A DNA stretch of 64,000 bases from Aurelia coerulea. Taxonomy: Eukaryota > Cnidaria > Scyphozoa > Semaeostomeae > Ulmaridae. Location of the stretch: positions 8,751,896 to 8,815,895 of the forward strand of contig CM076957.1 in assembly GCA_039566865.1 (NCBI GenBank), read 5' to 3'. The notes beneath the pieces are model-generated. The model did no database searches, was not told where the DNA came from, and saw only the letters and a list, made by a program, of their open reading frames with translations. Shown piece after piece: positions 10,446 to 20,612 of this stretch; positions within the stretch are counted from its first letter, which is position 1, and the number at the start of each line of letters is the position of its first letter. A program made the position numbers and the translations under genes.

Positions 10446-11410
10446 ACCGAACGAGTGGCAAATATGATATCAATGATATCAATCAACGAGTTCTAAATTT
10501 GATATCAAAAGAAGTGGTTGGTAAATGTCATTTCTAATTTTGGAGCACGACAGTTGATAATTTTGAAATATTTGGTTTTGGTAAATTTGAAATATGAAAT
10601 AATGGCAAATTTTCATGATGAAATATGAAATAATGTCTACCCCCCTAATAGGGCCTCATTACCACCGCCGACACCCAAGCTAATTTTGTTACTAGCGCCA
10701 ATATTTTTAATGGTGTATCATTTTTATGAAAATCTGATGACTTTCGTGATTGGCAGCGAAGCAAAAAGAAATAACGTTCTGACGTTTATTTATGCGAAGA
10801 ATCAAAAGGAACTGAAAATACCAAGCGGCATTCTGTGGCATTTCACTCCCAAGAAATCTCATACACCTGTGGCGAAAATCCTAGTGTTTTCGACAAAGAT
10901 CCACACAAAAATCCGTCAAAATCCTTTAGTTCTCGGAAAATCTCGTACACTATTTGAAATGAGAATTTTCTTCATTTTTTTTTCATTTGCTACCAAAATT
11001 GTCTTACGTTTCTATTATATCGGTAATGCTGGAAGTGTTCATTTTGTTTTGTCTAAAGGCTAAAGGACTCCCAAATTACTTAGTAAGATCTCAAAATGGT
11101 GGACCAAATACCGTGTTTGTAAATTAAGTTGTAATTGTGTAGCCATGCAAAGGTCTCTTGTTGCCAATTTCATGGACATGGATGGAACCGCTTTTGCGGA
11201 AATTTGGAATAATGGCTATATTTCGTAATTAGGGCGAACCAGGGAATAACCACCGCTTTTGTAAAATTTAACATTAAAGACAAAGGTAGACCAAGCTTAC
11301 AGGCAAACTTTATAATTTTGATGAGATAGGAGGTAAGAAGATATTTACAAATTGATGGAAAAGGAAGAATGATTCTAAAATATCACATCTGTCTCAAAAA
11401 CTGGTAATTT
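10446..11410. other. AT-rich non-coding, repeat fragments
   Basis: A stretch with GATATC words near 10465-10505 is followed by sequence that partly repeats later: CCAAATTACTTAGTAAGATC near 11070 resembles CCAAATTTCTTAGTAAGATC near 12070. The 125-codon frame at 10686 has no known domain. Confidence 0.5.
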
Positions 11411-11459
11411 TGGGCAGGAAAGTGGTATTGTGTCACAAAAGAACGGAGAGCCAGTTCTT

Positions 11460-11640
11460 TTTTCACATATTATCTACGCGTATTTTTGTCTTAAGAAACT
11501 AAGGTCCTGGGTTGGCAGGCAGCTTCTAAAATTGTTGGGCCATTTTGCAACGAAAAGTTTCTTACATGTTTATTATATCTATATAAAATGTCACCTTTCT
11601 CCCAAAAACTGGTCGTTTTGGGGAGATTATCTCCACGGAA
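11460..11640 (+). repeat. Direct repeat unit 1 (AAGAAACTAA / TTGTTGGGCC module)
   Basis: CTTAAGAAACTAAGGTCCTG, then AAATTGTTGGGCCATTTTGC, then CCCAAAAACTGGTCG. The same order recurs at 11925-12090. Confidence 0.8.
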
Positions 11641-11675
11641 CGATCTTTGTGTTGAAGTGAAATCATCAACAACTT

Positions 11676-11930
11676 ATGAATTGTTCAAAAAAAGTATCAG
11701 CAATACCATCAGCGAATGCTGATTCTCTTTCATGCTATGATTTACATTATTTTAATTTGCTTATTAGATTGTTTTGTAAAGAAGGTTATTCAATTTTGTA
11801 TGCTTTTCTTTTGCATCAAGTTATTTTATGTATTTGCACGGCCCATTGTAAATCAGATCAGTCCTCACGAGGGACGTGGCCAATGCCTAAAGAAATTAAA
11901 ATCAAATCAAATCAAAAACGTATTCTTAAG
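11676..11930 (+). mobile_element. Probable LINE 3'-end fragment between two repeat units
   Basis: A T-rich stretch leads into CGGCCCATTGTAAATCAG ... TCCTCACGAGGGACGTGGCC and ends in a short (AAATC)n run. This is the usual look of a CR1-like LINE 3' UTR with a pentamer tail. No ORF2 codons can be read confidently. Confidence 0.4.
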
Positions 11931-12090
11931 AAACTAATGTCCGGAGCTGGTAGGCAGTTTCTTAAATTGTTGGGCCATTTTGCTACCAAAAGTTTCTGAT
12001 GTGTTTCTTACGGTATCTATAAAAAATTTCACCTTTGTCCCAAAAACCTGTCGTTTTTGGCAGGAAAGCGGGCTCCCAAATTTCTTAGTA
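11925..12090 (+). repeat. Direct repeat unit 2 (AAGAAACTAA / TTGTTGGGCC module)
   Basis: CTTAAGAAACTAATGTCCGG, GTTTCTTAAATTGTTGGGCC and CCCAAAAACCTGTCG follow in the same order as in unit 1. Confidence 0.8.
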
Positions 12091-12708
12091 AGATCTCAAA
12101 ACAAGTAAATTATATAACAGGTGAGGTTGTTTCCTAACTTTTAAAAATTGAGCCTGCCGTTTCTTATAAGTGGTGTCCTATAAAAGCCCAATTGAAGGCT
12201 GCTGTCAATAGTGATATTCCAGCCCCCTGGCGACCTCCTCTTCGGCGTTACTGACTGTGTTGGCTCTGTTTCGGAATATGGATGGATTACGTGTGTGGGC
12301 TCTGGTTTGGAATGTGGATGGATTACGTCTCAAAATTACCATAACAGTACTTGATTGAATTCTGATATAGAAACAAAGAATAAATGCTGTCTCATGATGA
12401 ATTGATGGATATACACAGGAATGTGCTTGACGGCTTATATAGATAGATTGCTGGTTACGGGAAAAAATTACTACCACTTAGGCCACAAGTTACTACCGCT
12501 TAGGCTAAAAGCTACTACCGCTAAGGGTTTAGGGCTTTACAACATCTTGCAACAGGTAAGTCATCACCTTCAATTACTAAGCCTCCCCCCCGTGGGGGAT
12601 CAACCTATTGTCTCACGTACATTGCGAGTTGCACAGCTTAGGAGCTGGACATCATTTGTACCAAAGCTCAAAGTCAACGAAGATCTAGAAATGCTTCAAA
12701 AATCTTAA
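12091..12708. other. Non-coding; short tandem duplication at 12255-12330
   Basis: GGAATATGGATGGATTACGT and GGAATGTGGATGGATTACGT, each preceded by a GGCTCTG word, form an imperfect tandem pair about 42 bp apart. The rest holds nothing I recognise. Confidence 0.6.
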
Positions 12709-13154
12709 ATTCACAAAATAGTCAACAAGCAGTGCCCTGAGAGCCTCTGGAACAAGTATAGTCAGAGGAATGAAATTTCTAGGTATAACACAAGAAACAA
12801 TAGAAATCTCGACATCCCAAAGTTTAAACTTGAGTGTACAAAAAAAAGTTTCCACCTTTCCGGGCTTAAAGCTTGGAATGAAATACCAATCGAAATAAGG
12901 GAAATCCCCTCGCTCTATCAGTTTAAAAGAAAATTGAAAACGCATTTAAAGAGCTCAGTAAACCCTAACTAAAACACGACTCCCAGGAAGATCAGATCTC
13001 AGCCTGGATCCAATCCTAGCTAATACCAAATTTTAAAATTTTGTTTTTCATTTTTCATTTTTTAAACAAACTTGTAACTTTTGTAGTTTAATTTTGTACT
13101 GATGGGATATCGTGTAAAAATATGAATTAATAAAAAAAAAAAAAAAAAAAAAAA
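12709..13154 (+). mobile_element. LINE 3' end: ORF2 C-terminus, 3' UTR and poly(A)
   Basis: The frame ending at the TAA at 12970-12972 reads RNNRNLDIPKFKLE, FHLSGLKAWNEIP and SLYQFKRKLKTHLKSS, the standard end of LINE ORF2 proteins. A 160-base UTR with an AATTAATAAAA signal leads to a run of about 22 A ending at 13154. The 5' end is truncated. The poly(A) tail contrasts with the microsatellite tails of the other LINEs here. Confidence 0.85.
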
Positions 13155-13910
13155 TTAGGTCGCAGAGACTGCCAGAAAATTTAGCAACATGAAGGATATT
13201 TTCATTGGAGATATTTACAAAACTGGCCACAGCCTCATTATCAGTTTCGCTGAAGATCGTCTCCAGGTTGTTTGGAACAGGCCTAGCCAGGTGAGATACT
13301 CTGGAAATCTGGGGTCGTGGTTACAATTTAAATTGAAGTACTAGTGATCCTTGTGTCCTAAAGATATTTTGACTTTCTATAGTAATCGTTCGACCTCTTT
13401 TTCATACTCAATATTAATGAACAAGGCAATCAAATGTTGGAAAATATATTATTTAGCAAGTGCTTCATCTAATTTCGAAGCCCATTGCACTCCTGTGAGC
13501 GTCAGTAAAGAAGACATTGAACATTAACAAGATTTTGTCTGGCAAATCTTGCCAGAAAAATTCCCGATTTTATTTCATTTGCGGAAAATCCGGCCGCAGC
13601 CTCATCAGGAAACTTTCTGTATTCGTGGGTAATTTACCTGGGGTGGGGGAGTACTTGGTCCACGATAATACGGGGAGGTGCGGCTGGAAAATCTGAAAAG
13701 GCACCATGTCGCGGAGTAAAATTTCAAGAACAATATCCTGTTCTCGAATTTGTTCGTACAAAATTGTAGGCTGCCCCAGAAATTTGATATAAATCTGTCA
13801 GAAAAAGCAGGAATGTTGCCATCCAAACGATTTAGATCATAATTGCAGTCAGGAGCGCAGTCTTTGAGTCGCAGAGTGCAAATGGCTTACAGCGACGTTA
13901 TGGAGTCAAT
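13155..13910. other. Non-coding, no recognised feature
   Basis: Frames of 60-73 codons on the minus strand lack domains. I see no paired ends or tandem structure. Confidence 0.45.
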
Positions 13911-14091
13911 CATAGAAAATATGGACCCTGTCCTGGAGCCGACTATACAAAAGTGATACCCTGTCCCGAAGTAGGAATCCTTAAAATGATGCCCTGTTCA
14001 GCGGCAAGTCCCCGTACGGAAAAATATATGAGTACCCCTCCCCCGGGGAAATTTACTTGGTTGTCAGAAAATCGTTTGTCAGAAAATTGTT

Positions 14092-14310
14092 TTTAACAAC
14101 ACACCAGTAGTGAAAATAGATCAATATAAACATTTCGGAATTATACTAGATCTAAATTTGTCTTTTTCTACCCATATCAAATCAGCTATCTCCAAATCAA
14201 GAAAGGGCATTGGCTTGCTGAAATATCTCTCCAAATATCTGCCCAGGCATACTCTAAACGAGTTATATAAGCTATATGTAAGACCTCATCTTGACTACGG
14301 GATGCTATTT
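14092..14310 (+). pseudogene. LINE reverse transcriptase thumb fragment
   Basis: An open stretch reads VVKIDQYKHFGIILDLNLSF, HIKSAISKSRKGIGLLKYL and LYKLYVRPHLDYG, the block that follows the catalytic box in LINE RTs. It stops short at DYG, where the homology ends. The fragment is about 70 codons long. Confidence 0.85.
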
Positions 14311-14454
14311 ACCATATTCCGGCGAAAGTATGTGAGTTCAGTGGTAGCGTCATTTTACCGAGCTTCATGGAAAAATTAGTATGTCCTTGATTCTGTAGAC
14401 TGTGTTCCAGACCTGAAAAGTATATGGCACGCGAAAATCACAAAAACTAATAAT

Positions 14455-14690
14455 CCTAGTTTATCACTGACAACTAAGATTATCACTTTGATAAACTAGG
14501 TTTATCACGATAAACTGGGTTTATCAACTGATAAACTGAGATTATCAACATTTCTTCGATAAACTGTGTTTATCAAAATGATAAACTAGATAGGTTTATC
14601 AAAGAGAACTTCATTATCACTTGATAATCAGAATTAATGCTGATAATCCTTGTTTATCAGTGCGTTTTAACTGCAATTATCAAATTTCAT
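14455..14690. repeat. Cluster of GATAA / TTATC dyads
   Basis: More than fifteen GATAA or TTATC cores lie within about 230 bases, many as facing pairs such as GTTTATCA...TGATAAAC and GTTTATCACGATAAAC. Spacing is irregular, so this is not a simple tandem repeat. GATA factors bind such cores, but a regulatory role here is a guess. Confidence 0.8.
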
Positions 14691-14860
14691 CATCTTAGTT
14701 TGTCAGTTCCACGTGTAATGGGCAATCAAATTTTACCCCGGGGGGTCTACTTGATACAATGACCACCTGGGGATGTGCCTGATAATAGGGTGTCATTTTC
14801 GGCTGAAAATTCCAGGACAGGATTATACCTTCTGCACCTTTATTCTGGGACCGGTATGTC

Positions 14861-15448
14861 CAGTAGAGCTACTTTTCCAGGACGGGTCAGATCATCATTT
14901 ATAAAAACACTCCAATTCATGAACTTATTAAATGAAAATGTTAGTAGCATGGACTCCACCTGATGTCCCCACCTGATTGGACACTCCATACCCCAGCTGA
15001 ATCGGGTACCTTTTGTCTTCATCCCAGCGAAAGGAAACAACAACAGCATCTCGAATTCCCCTCAACTACGTATCGGCTTTTGATTTTGGCGGCAAAGCTA
15101 ACCAAATGTTCAAAACAACACGAAAGAAAGACGCCTATTTTCTATTAAATATTGAAGGCTTCTTCGGAGCTAAACACAGAGAAAATTGCAAATGGCCACG
15201 TAAAGAAATGGAAGTGAATGTGCCGAAATCAAAGGCTTGGGAGGGTAAAAGTAACCATAATATGATAGGCCTATAGATAGGCCTATTATTGGGCCTATTA
15301 GAGACCTATCCTATGGCCTATAATACACTCTCTTGAGGCCCCTTGAGCCCACGGAGGGCTCCTTGAAAACCAGCTTCTGCTGAAGGGCAACCCTCCTTAA
15401 AAGAATTAAATATGAAATATGAATATTGTAAGCAAGAGGAGCCACCCG
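14861..15448. other. Non-coding; AGGCCTAT-type short repeats at 15265-15325
   Basis: The stretch GATAGGCCTATAGATAGGCC with its neighbours repeats the palindrome ATAGGCCTAT and its variants five or so times. An 87-codon frame at 15013-15276 has no domain that I know. Confidence 0.55.
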
Positions 15449-15551
15449 GGTCTGTAACGAAACGTGACATATACGGGCGTGACGAATATGGGGCTGATAT
15501 TTACGGGCGTGACGTATACGAGGTTTTTATAGTAAACTGCAGGTCTGTATT
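15448..15551. repeat. Left inverted repeat of a 4.2-kb block
   Basis: GGGTCTGTAACG, CGTGACATATACGGGCGTGA, GGGGCTGATATTTACGGGCG and AAACTGCAGGTCTGTA occur in this order. The same order is found on the other strand at 19430-19650. Confidence 0.85.
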
Positions 15552-15626
15552 CTTATTTTTATCTTTATCCTTATACCGTATGTAAACTCTATGATTAGAG
15601 ATATTTATTTTGCTGTTATTTTACAG

Positions 15627-15945
15627 GGCAATTTGATGATGTCAGCATTTTTGACAATGATGTCATTTTGGCAGCCATTTGGGACTACTTTTTCAAATGT
15701 TTTCGAACTTTTCCAATGAAAAACACTCTTATGATACATTTTTAATAGGTTATCACCATTTTGCAGGATATTTTGGTCTCTTTTTCATAGAACAAATTAA
15801 TAGCACAAATGGCGGCGTCAGAATCGGCTAATTTTGGCCAAAATATCACTCCAAAACCGTTATTTTCAATAAAATAATATTTCATCACCAAATATGTTGA
15901 CATAATGAACTAAAAACTGCATAAAGTTCATGCAAAATCTTCTTT
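15627..15945 (-). repeat. Dispersed repeat, copy 2 (reverse of 943-1255)
   Basis: Read on the minus strand this matches the repeat at 943-1255 over about 310 bases. The family has no evident coding function. Confidence 0.75.
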
Positions 15946-16284
15946 CAACTCTAATTTAACTTGAAAGCCTGATTTTCATAGATGTTCAACTTTGTGACGT
16001 CACTGTGGCGTCAGAAGACGTGGCAGCCACACCCAAAATACGCTGAAAGCTACAAAGTACTTGTTCTATAGCTGTGCAAACTTATATTGAATTCTTGTGC
16101 GTCTAAGGCAGTTTTCAGGGGGGTGCAAAGCATCCCCCCCAAAATGGTAGCTCGAAAAAAGCCCATATGGATTAGGGTTAATATTTCTGAGATTTCAAAG
16201 TCGCGCTTGCATATACCATTTGAATCGTTGTATATTGTTTAACCAAGCTTACTACCAGTATCTCTGTTGGTTGAATTTCACATC
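15946..16284. other. Non-coding, no recognised feature
   Basis: Sequence between the dispersed repeat and the tail of the reverse-strand LINE, with a facing G-run and C-run pair near 16120-16140. No frame or repeat is evident. Confidence 0.4.
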
Positions 16285-16540
16285 CGAAATTTCATTTCAT
16301 TTTCATTTCATTTTAACTTTTTTATCCATGGTAATCCACTCAATATTTACATACTGCTTTACAGGGAGCCATGCTAAAGTAATATTAAAAATTAGATAAT
16401 AAATAAATATATAATACACTCCTATTTACAATAAATCGTTGACAAAAAAAAGAAAGGAAAACGAGAAGAGTCATAGTTTGGCTTTATATTTTCTTCGAAA
16501 AGTGAGGAGCGATGAGGACGCCTTGACACCACTATCTAGG

Positions 16541-16756
16541 TCACTCCAGACCTTTGCCCCTCTGTAAGCAAATCAGGTCACTCCAGACCTTTGCCCCTCT
16601 GTAAGCAAACGATTTCTGACCAGTTGATGTTCTTAGTAATGGTAACCTAAGGCCCGTTTTAGAGTTCCTCAGCTGACGGTTAGTAGCTTCGGATACACTT
16701 TGAAATATGTTACTCAAGTAATCAGGAGCAAGGGCGTTAAGAGATTTATAGACCAC
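16541..16756 (-). pseudogene. LINE ORF2 C-terminal block with 37-bp duplication
   Basis: The frame reads MVYKSLNALAPDYLSNIFQ and SFAYRGAKVWSDL, typical of LINE C-termini. AGGTCACTCCAGACC occurs at 16538 and 16575: a 37-bp tandem duplication that shifts frame and ends the reading early. Between this block and the RT at 16777 several hundred codons are missing. Confidence 0.8.
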
Positions 16757-16776
16757 CTTGCTAGTCTCAAAATCGA

Positions 16777-17937
16777 TCAGTTCTTTTTTTTTTTTTCCTT
16801 GAAGCCCTCAAGCCAACATCTAAGGGCTTCAAGGTCAGCATTGATTGCAGCATTGATATCGTCAATAGAAGGAGAGGAGTAATAGATAGTTGTGTCGTCA
16901 GCATACATTGCCACGTCAGAAGTCTTTAAACAGTAGGGGAGGTCATTTACATAAACTAGAAAGAGTAGGGGTCCTAGGCAGGAGCCCTGGGGAACTCCAC
17001 AATCTACCCCTTCAGTTGAAGATGAATGACCATTCACTCTACAGAATTGCTTCTGATTGAAAAAATAGGACCGAAACCAGCTCAATTCTTTACCCTTGAC
17101 GCCATAGTAGTTCAGTTTGTCCAAAAGGATATCATGGTTCACAGTATCAAAAGCTTTTTTGAGATCGATAAAGACGGCAGCAGTGTACTTTCCCTTGTCA
17201 ATATTTAAATACCAGTCATTTGTGCTTTTAAGTAGACACGTTAGGACTGAATGCAGTTTTCTGAACGCTGACTGTAGGAGAAAGATTAGCTGATTTCGGT
17301 GAAGGTAGTCATAAAGCTGATCGAAGATTTGCTTCTCGAAAAGTCGAGAAATTACAGGGAGCACAGAAATAGGCCTGTAGTTTGATTTGTTATCGGTGGC
17401 TCCATCTTTAAAGATAGGTGCTACCCTCGCAATTTTCCAACTGTCCGGGAATCGCCCGAGCGAAAGAGGTAAATTAAACAGCTGCACGAGAGAAGGTGCC
17501 AATACCGAAATTCCAATTTTTAGGAAATAACTAGATATACAGTCAACACCCGACCCATTGGAAGTTTTAATACCGCCGCAAACCCTAATCAAAGTCTCTT
17601 CGTTTATAGGGGAAAACAAAAAAGGCTCGCAGCTGGGTGGATCTCCAAAATCACCATTAAGAAGGGGATTAGGTTTGGCAGGGATTTTTTCAGCTAGGCT
17701 TTTCCCAACGTTGCAAAAAAAACTGTTCATAGTATCGGCAATGGATTTAGTGTCGGTAATGGTCTCGTCACCTTCTTTGAGAGCTTTGATATTAGTAGTT
17801 TTGGATCTCTTATGGATTACCTGATTCATAGTTTTCCAAGTTTCTTTGATGTTGCCTTCGCAGGAACGAATCTTATTCGTGAAATATTGGGTTTGCAGCG
17901 AGCGGTTTAATTTATTAGCTTTGGATCTTGTAAGCAT
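16777..17937 (-). pseudogene. LINE reverse transcriptase, C-terminus deleted
   Basis: The 386-codon frame shows FPDSWKIARVAPIFKDG, NYRPISVLPVISRLFEK, AAVFIDLKKAFDTVNHD (motif A), CGVPQGSCLGPLLF (motif B) and VAMYADDTTIYYS (catalytic YADD). It ends at CWLEGFKEKKKKN in an A-run, where the thumb should follow. All RT catalytic residues are present, but the protein is cut short. Confidence 0.9.
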
Positions 17938-18417
17938 TCATTAAAAGCTCGGATTTAGCCTTCACTGCAGCGATCTTCAGTTTGTCTCTTGTCCTACAGA
18001 TCTTTTTTAATTCGGGTGTTATCCACGGGCAATACCGTTCAGAGACTCGCTTTTCCCGGAGGGGCGCATGGTTTTCGATGATCTGAGACAGGATTAACAG
18101 CTCCCTCCAAGCATCCCGAGTCATTCACAATAGCATGCCAGTCTACAGAGGCAAGATCATTGAGGAAAAGCTCTTCATCAAAATTTTTCATCTGTCTTGT
18201 TGTTATCATTTTATGCTGTGGTTCTAGCGAACCTAAATATTTACGAACTACGTATACCACATAGTAGTCACTAATGCAAGTCTGCAGTACACCTGATTTG
18301 ACAACGTTGCGAGGATCACTCGTCGCAATGTGGTCTATAATTGTAGACGAACTAGCAGTCTCACGTGTAGGCTCAGAAATAAGTTGTTGAAGAAATGTTC
18401 CTTTTCATACAGCAAAA
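17915..18417 (-). pseudogene. LINE endonuclease C-terminus and linker, frameshifted
   Basis: Frames at 18417-18240 read LISEPTRET, STIIDHIATSDPRNVVKSG and ISDYYVV. The usual SDH box is SDY here, so the catalytic His is lost or mutated. Linker frames at 18260-18039 and 18124-17915 (CPWITPELKKICRTRDKLK) overlap with shifts between them. Confidence 0.8.
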
Positions 18418-18425
18418 CCCACCAG

Positions 18426-18895
18426 CAGGGCCGTCGAGAGCCAGCTCGGGCCCTGGACCGATTCTTAGGATCGGGCCTCAGGGGGGGGGTTTGGGGGCGA
18501 AGCACCGAAGAAAATTTTCTGGGACCACGTTCTTCAGACTCTCGGAGAATGAGGGAAACGCCCTTTTTCACAAAGCTACTTTTAGAAAAAATTGTTTAGA
18601 TATTCGGAAAAAGTTATCAAGGAAGCGGTTTTTACGGTAAACAATGAAAAGATTCGCTCTTACGAGGTGACTTTGCCAAAGTCACCTCGCAAGGTACGGA
18701 CACAAAAACTTTTAAACAAAAGAAAACTATTTTCTATGCTTATGTTTAAGGCAGGTAGCTAGATTGCCATAAAAGTTGCTGTTAAAAGATTTTACAGCAA
18801 TAACTAATTTTTATCGAACGATATTTTTACGGGCCCCTTCGAGGCCCGGGCCCCGGACCTTTTACCCCCTCCAACCCCCCCTCTCGACGGTCCTA
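18426..18895. mobile_element. Non-autonomous hAT, family B copy 2, 470 bp
   Basis: The left end is CAGGGCCGTCGAGAG and the right end CTCTCGACGGTCCTA, inverted with a few differences. Flanks 18418-18425 and 18896-18903 are both CCCACCAG, an 8-bp duplication. It sits inside LINE sequence. A small internal dyad, AAGGTGACTTTGCCAAAGTCACCT-like, is shared with copy 1. Confidence 0.93.
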
Positions 18896-18903
18896 CCCAC
18901 CAG

Positions 18904-19429
18904 AGTGTTACCGAAACTTTGAAAAAACTGTTTTCCGGAGCCAATTCCAAAAATCATAATTGCTGTGATTGTCTTGCACCCATTTTGTTTGTTTTTCATC
19001 CACCGCACTAATATCGTAAATTTCCACTGTTGATACATCATGTTTCTCGATCTGCAATGCATCCTCTGCTACAGCCCGTAAATCTCATGTAACGATACAG
19101 ACCTGCAGTTTTATCTCGAGAACCGAATAATCGCCCCATCCCATTGTTCATTTGTGTAAAATGTTGCTGCCGTCCGCTACATTTATTCCAGCCCCCCCCC
19201 CCCCCTGTTTTATTTCTTGACAAATTGAAACGATAGTGAATATAATTTCTGAATAGATAGAAAGAAGATACTTGTTTTACTAAGGAAATGAGAATGTTAA
19301 ATTTTTCCAACTCCCCCAACCTATTGTTCCAGCCCCCCGATTATTACTAAATCGTACCATTTCCAACCTCCTCCCCTTGATTATTCTCACCCAACCATCC
19401 ATTTATCTCGGTACTCGAGAGTACTACAA
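18904..19429. other. Non-coding; poly-C patch
   Basis: There is no clear frame. Two stretches, around 19185-19206 and 19330-19340, share TTCCAGCCCCCC words. LINE homology upstream of the family B element may be present but is not recognisable. Confidence 0.4.
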
Positions 19430-19650
19430 AAACCCCGTATTCGTCACGCCCGTATTCGTCACGCCCGTATTTGTCAGCCCCGTATTCGTCACGCCCGTAT
19501 ATGTCACGTTGCGTTACAGACCTGCAGTTTGCTACATAGACCCCGGATACGTCACGCCTGTATATGTCAGCCCCGTATTCGTCACGCCCGAATTAATTCG
19601 TCAGCCCCGTATTCGTCACGCCCGTATATGTCATGTTGCGTTACAGACCC
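19430..19650. repeat. Right inverted repeat of the 4.2-kb block; CGTATTCGTCACGCC minisatellite
   Basis: CCCGTATTCGTCACGCCCGT-type units are repeated about ten times in two subgroups, each ending in a GTTACAGACC word. Reverse-complemented, the subgroups match 15448-15551. No target-site duplication is seen next to GGGTCTGTAACG at either outer end. Confidence 0.85.
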
Positions 19651-19675
19651 CTCTCACACACTGCATACACATTAG

Positions 19676-19851
19676 GTTTTCAGGGCAATTCTGCTTTGTG
19701 GTGATGTAGAAGCAAACCCAGGCCCAGAAGCACTTAATTTTTGTAGCTGGAACCTAAATAATATCATTGCGCATGACTTTTTATACGTATTTCACTAATT
19801 GAAGCATACAACTCAGTCAATAGCCATGACTTGATTGGCATAGTTGAAACA
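19676..19851 (+). pseudogene. LINE N-terminus with 2A-like GDVEANPGP and start of endonuclease
   Basis: The frame 19676-19798 reads VFRAILLCGDVEANPGP and then FCSWNLNNIIAHDF, the opening of the endonuclease domain. GDVEANPGP (19700-19726) fits the 2A ribosome-skipping consensus D-(V/I)-E-x-N-P-G-P. Such peptides are known at the N-terminus of some APE-type LINEs of marine invertebrates. A stop at 19796 and a one-base shift lead to RISLIEAYNSVNSHDLIGIVET in the next frame. The copy is broken, but the 2A core is whole. Confidence 0.85.
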
Positions 19852-20612
19852 TAGACTTATGACGATGAGTCCCTTGTATCCCTGCGGTACCTTGCTCACA
19901 GGGACTCATAATGAAACAATGAAACAGTTAAAAACCTGACCCTATCTTCTGCATTCGATTGATCGAATCTGGATCGAACGACTGCTTCGGCTCTGTTCAA
20001 CGTTCACTCCTCAGAAAGGAAATGCGATAGAAACCACGGTAAGCAGACACTTAATCAACAAAACTTGGTATTCATCTGAAGAAGAAAGTTCACTTTACCT
20101 GGTGAATGCAAAATAAGTCCTTTAATGCTGCAATTTCCATGTTTTTAAGACCAAGACATACCAGAGAAATCTTCAAGTACCTGCTGCAGCAACTTCCTTC
20201 AAATTTAGTCAAGTGCGTCAATCGAATTGAAGGTTCGAAATTGATTGTTCTTCGCCAAATCTCGCATTCTGATTGGTATGCTAGGAATCCAAGCATATTA
20301 GGCCTAAATACAGTGGCGGACTGGCCCACCGGCCCACCGGACCGTGGCCGGTGGCCCCCCTCAAAATCTTGTAAGAAGGGCCCCCTTTTTACTGGAAAAG
20401 GACCCCTTTGGCAAAATAAGGGACTTCTTTAGTAGTTTTACATTTTGAATAATGGACATCTCACTTCACATTTGAATCCTTCCGTGTTAGTGTACTTGTT
20501 CGAAGAAATGAATATAGTCAGAGAGTGAAGATACGGATGGCGAAGAAAGGGGCACCGTTGCAGAAAAAGTAAAGGTCCCCTCCACTTCTGTAAAAAAAAT
20601 GGTTCTCGAGAT

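Larger units (their letters stand above)
13915..14860. repeat. Segment with inverted homologous flanks around CCCCGGGG
   Basis: The left flank holds GGACCCTGTCCTGG, GATACCCTGTCCCG, GATGCCCTGTTC and GAGTACCCC...CCCCGGGGAAATTTAC (to about 14053). The right flank from about 14728, read in reverse, gives the same series with CCCCGGGGTAAAATTTG, a TAGACCCCCC-type word, GACACCCTATT and CCTGTCCTGGA. The homologous flanks face each other around a LINE scrap and a GATAA/TTATC cluster. A long-TIR element is possible; no target duplication could be identified. Confidence 0.55.
16285..18417 (-). mobile_element. Reverse-strand APE-type LINE, 3' tail (AAATG)n
   Basis: On the minus strand the order is endonuclease C-terminus (18417-18260), linker, RT, a deletion, C-terminal block, UTR, and an (AAATG)n tail at 16285-16312. 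At its 5' side it meets the CCCACCAG duplication of the family B hAT at 18426. LINE sequence may continue past that element, but I cannot recognise it beyond 18904. Confidence 0.85.

Noticed and set aside
10686..11063. 125-codon frame
   Set aside because: No domain, composition like the surrounding AT-rich sequence, and no splice or homology support.
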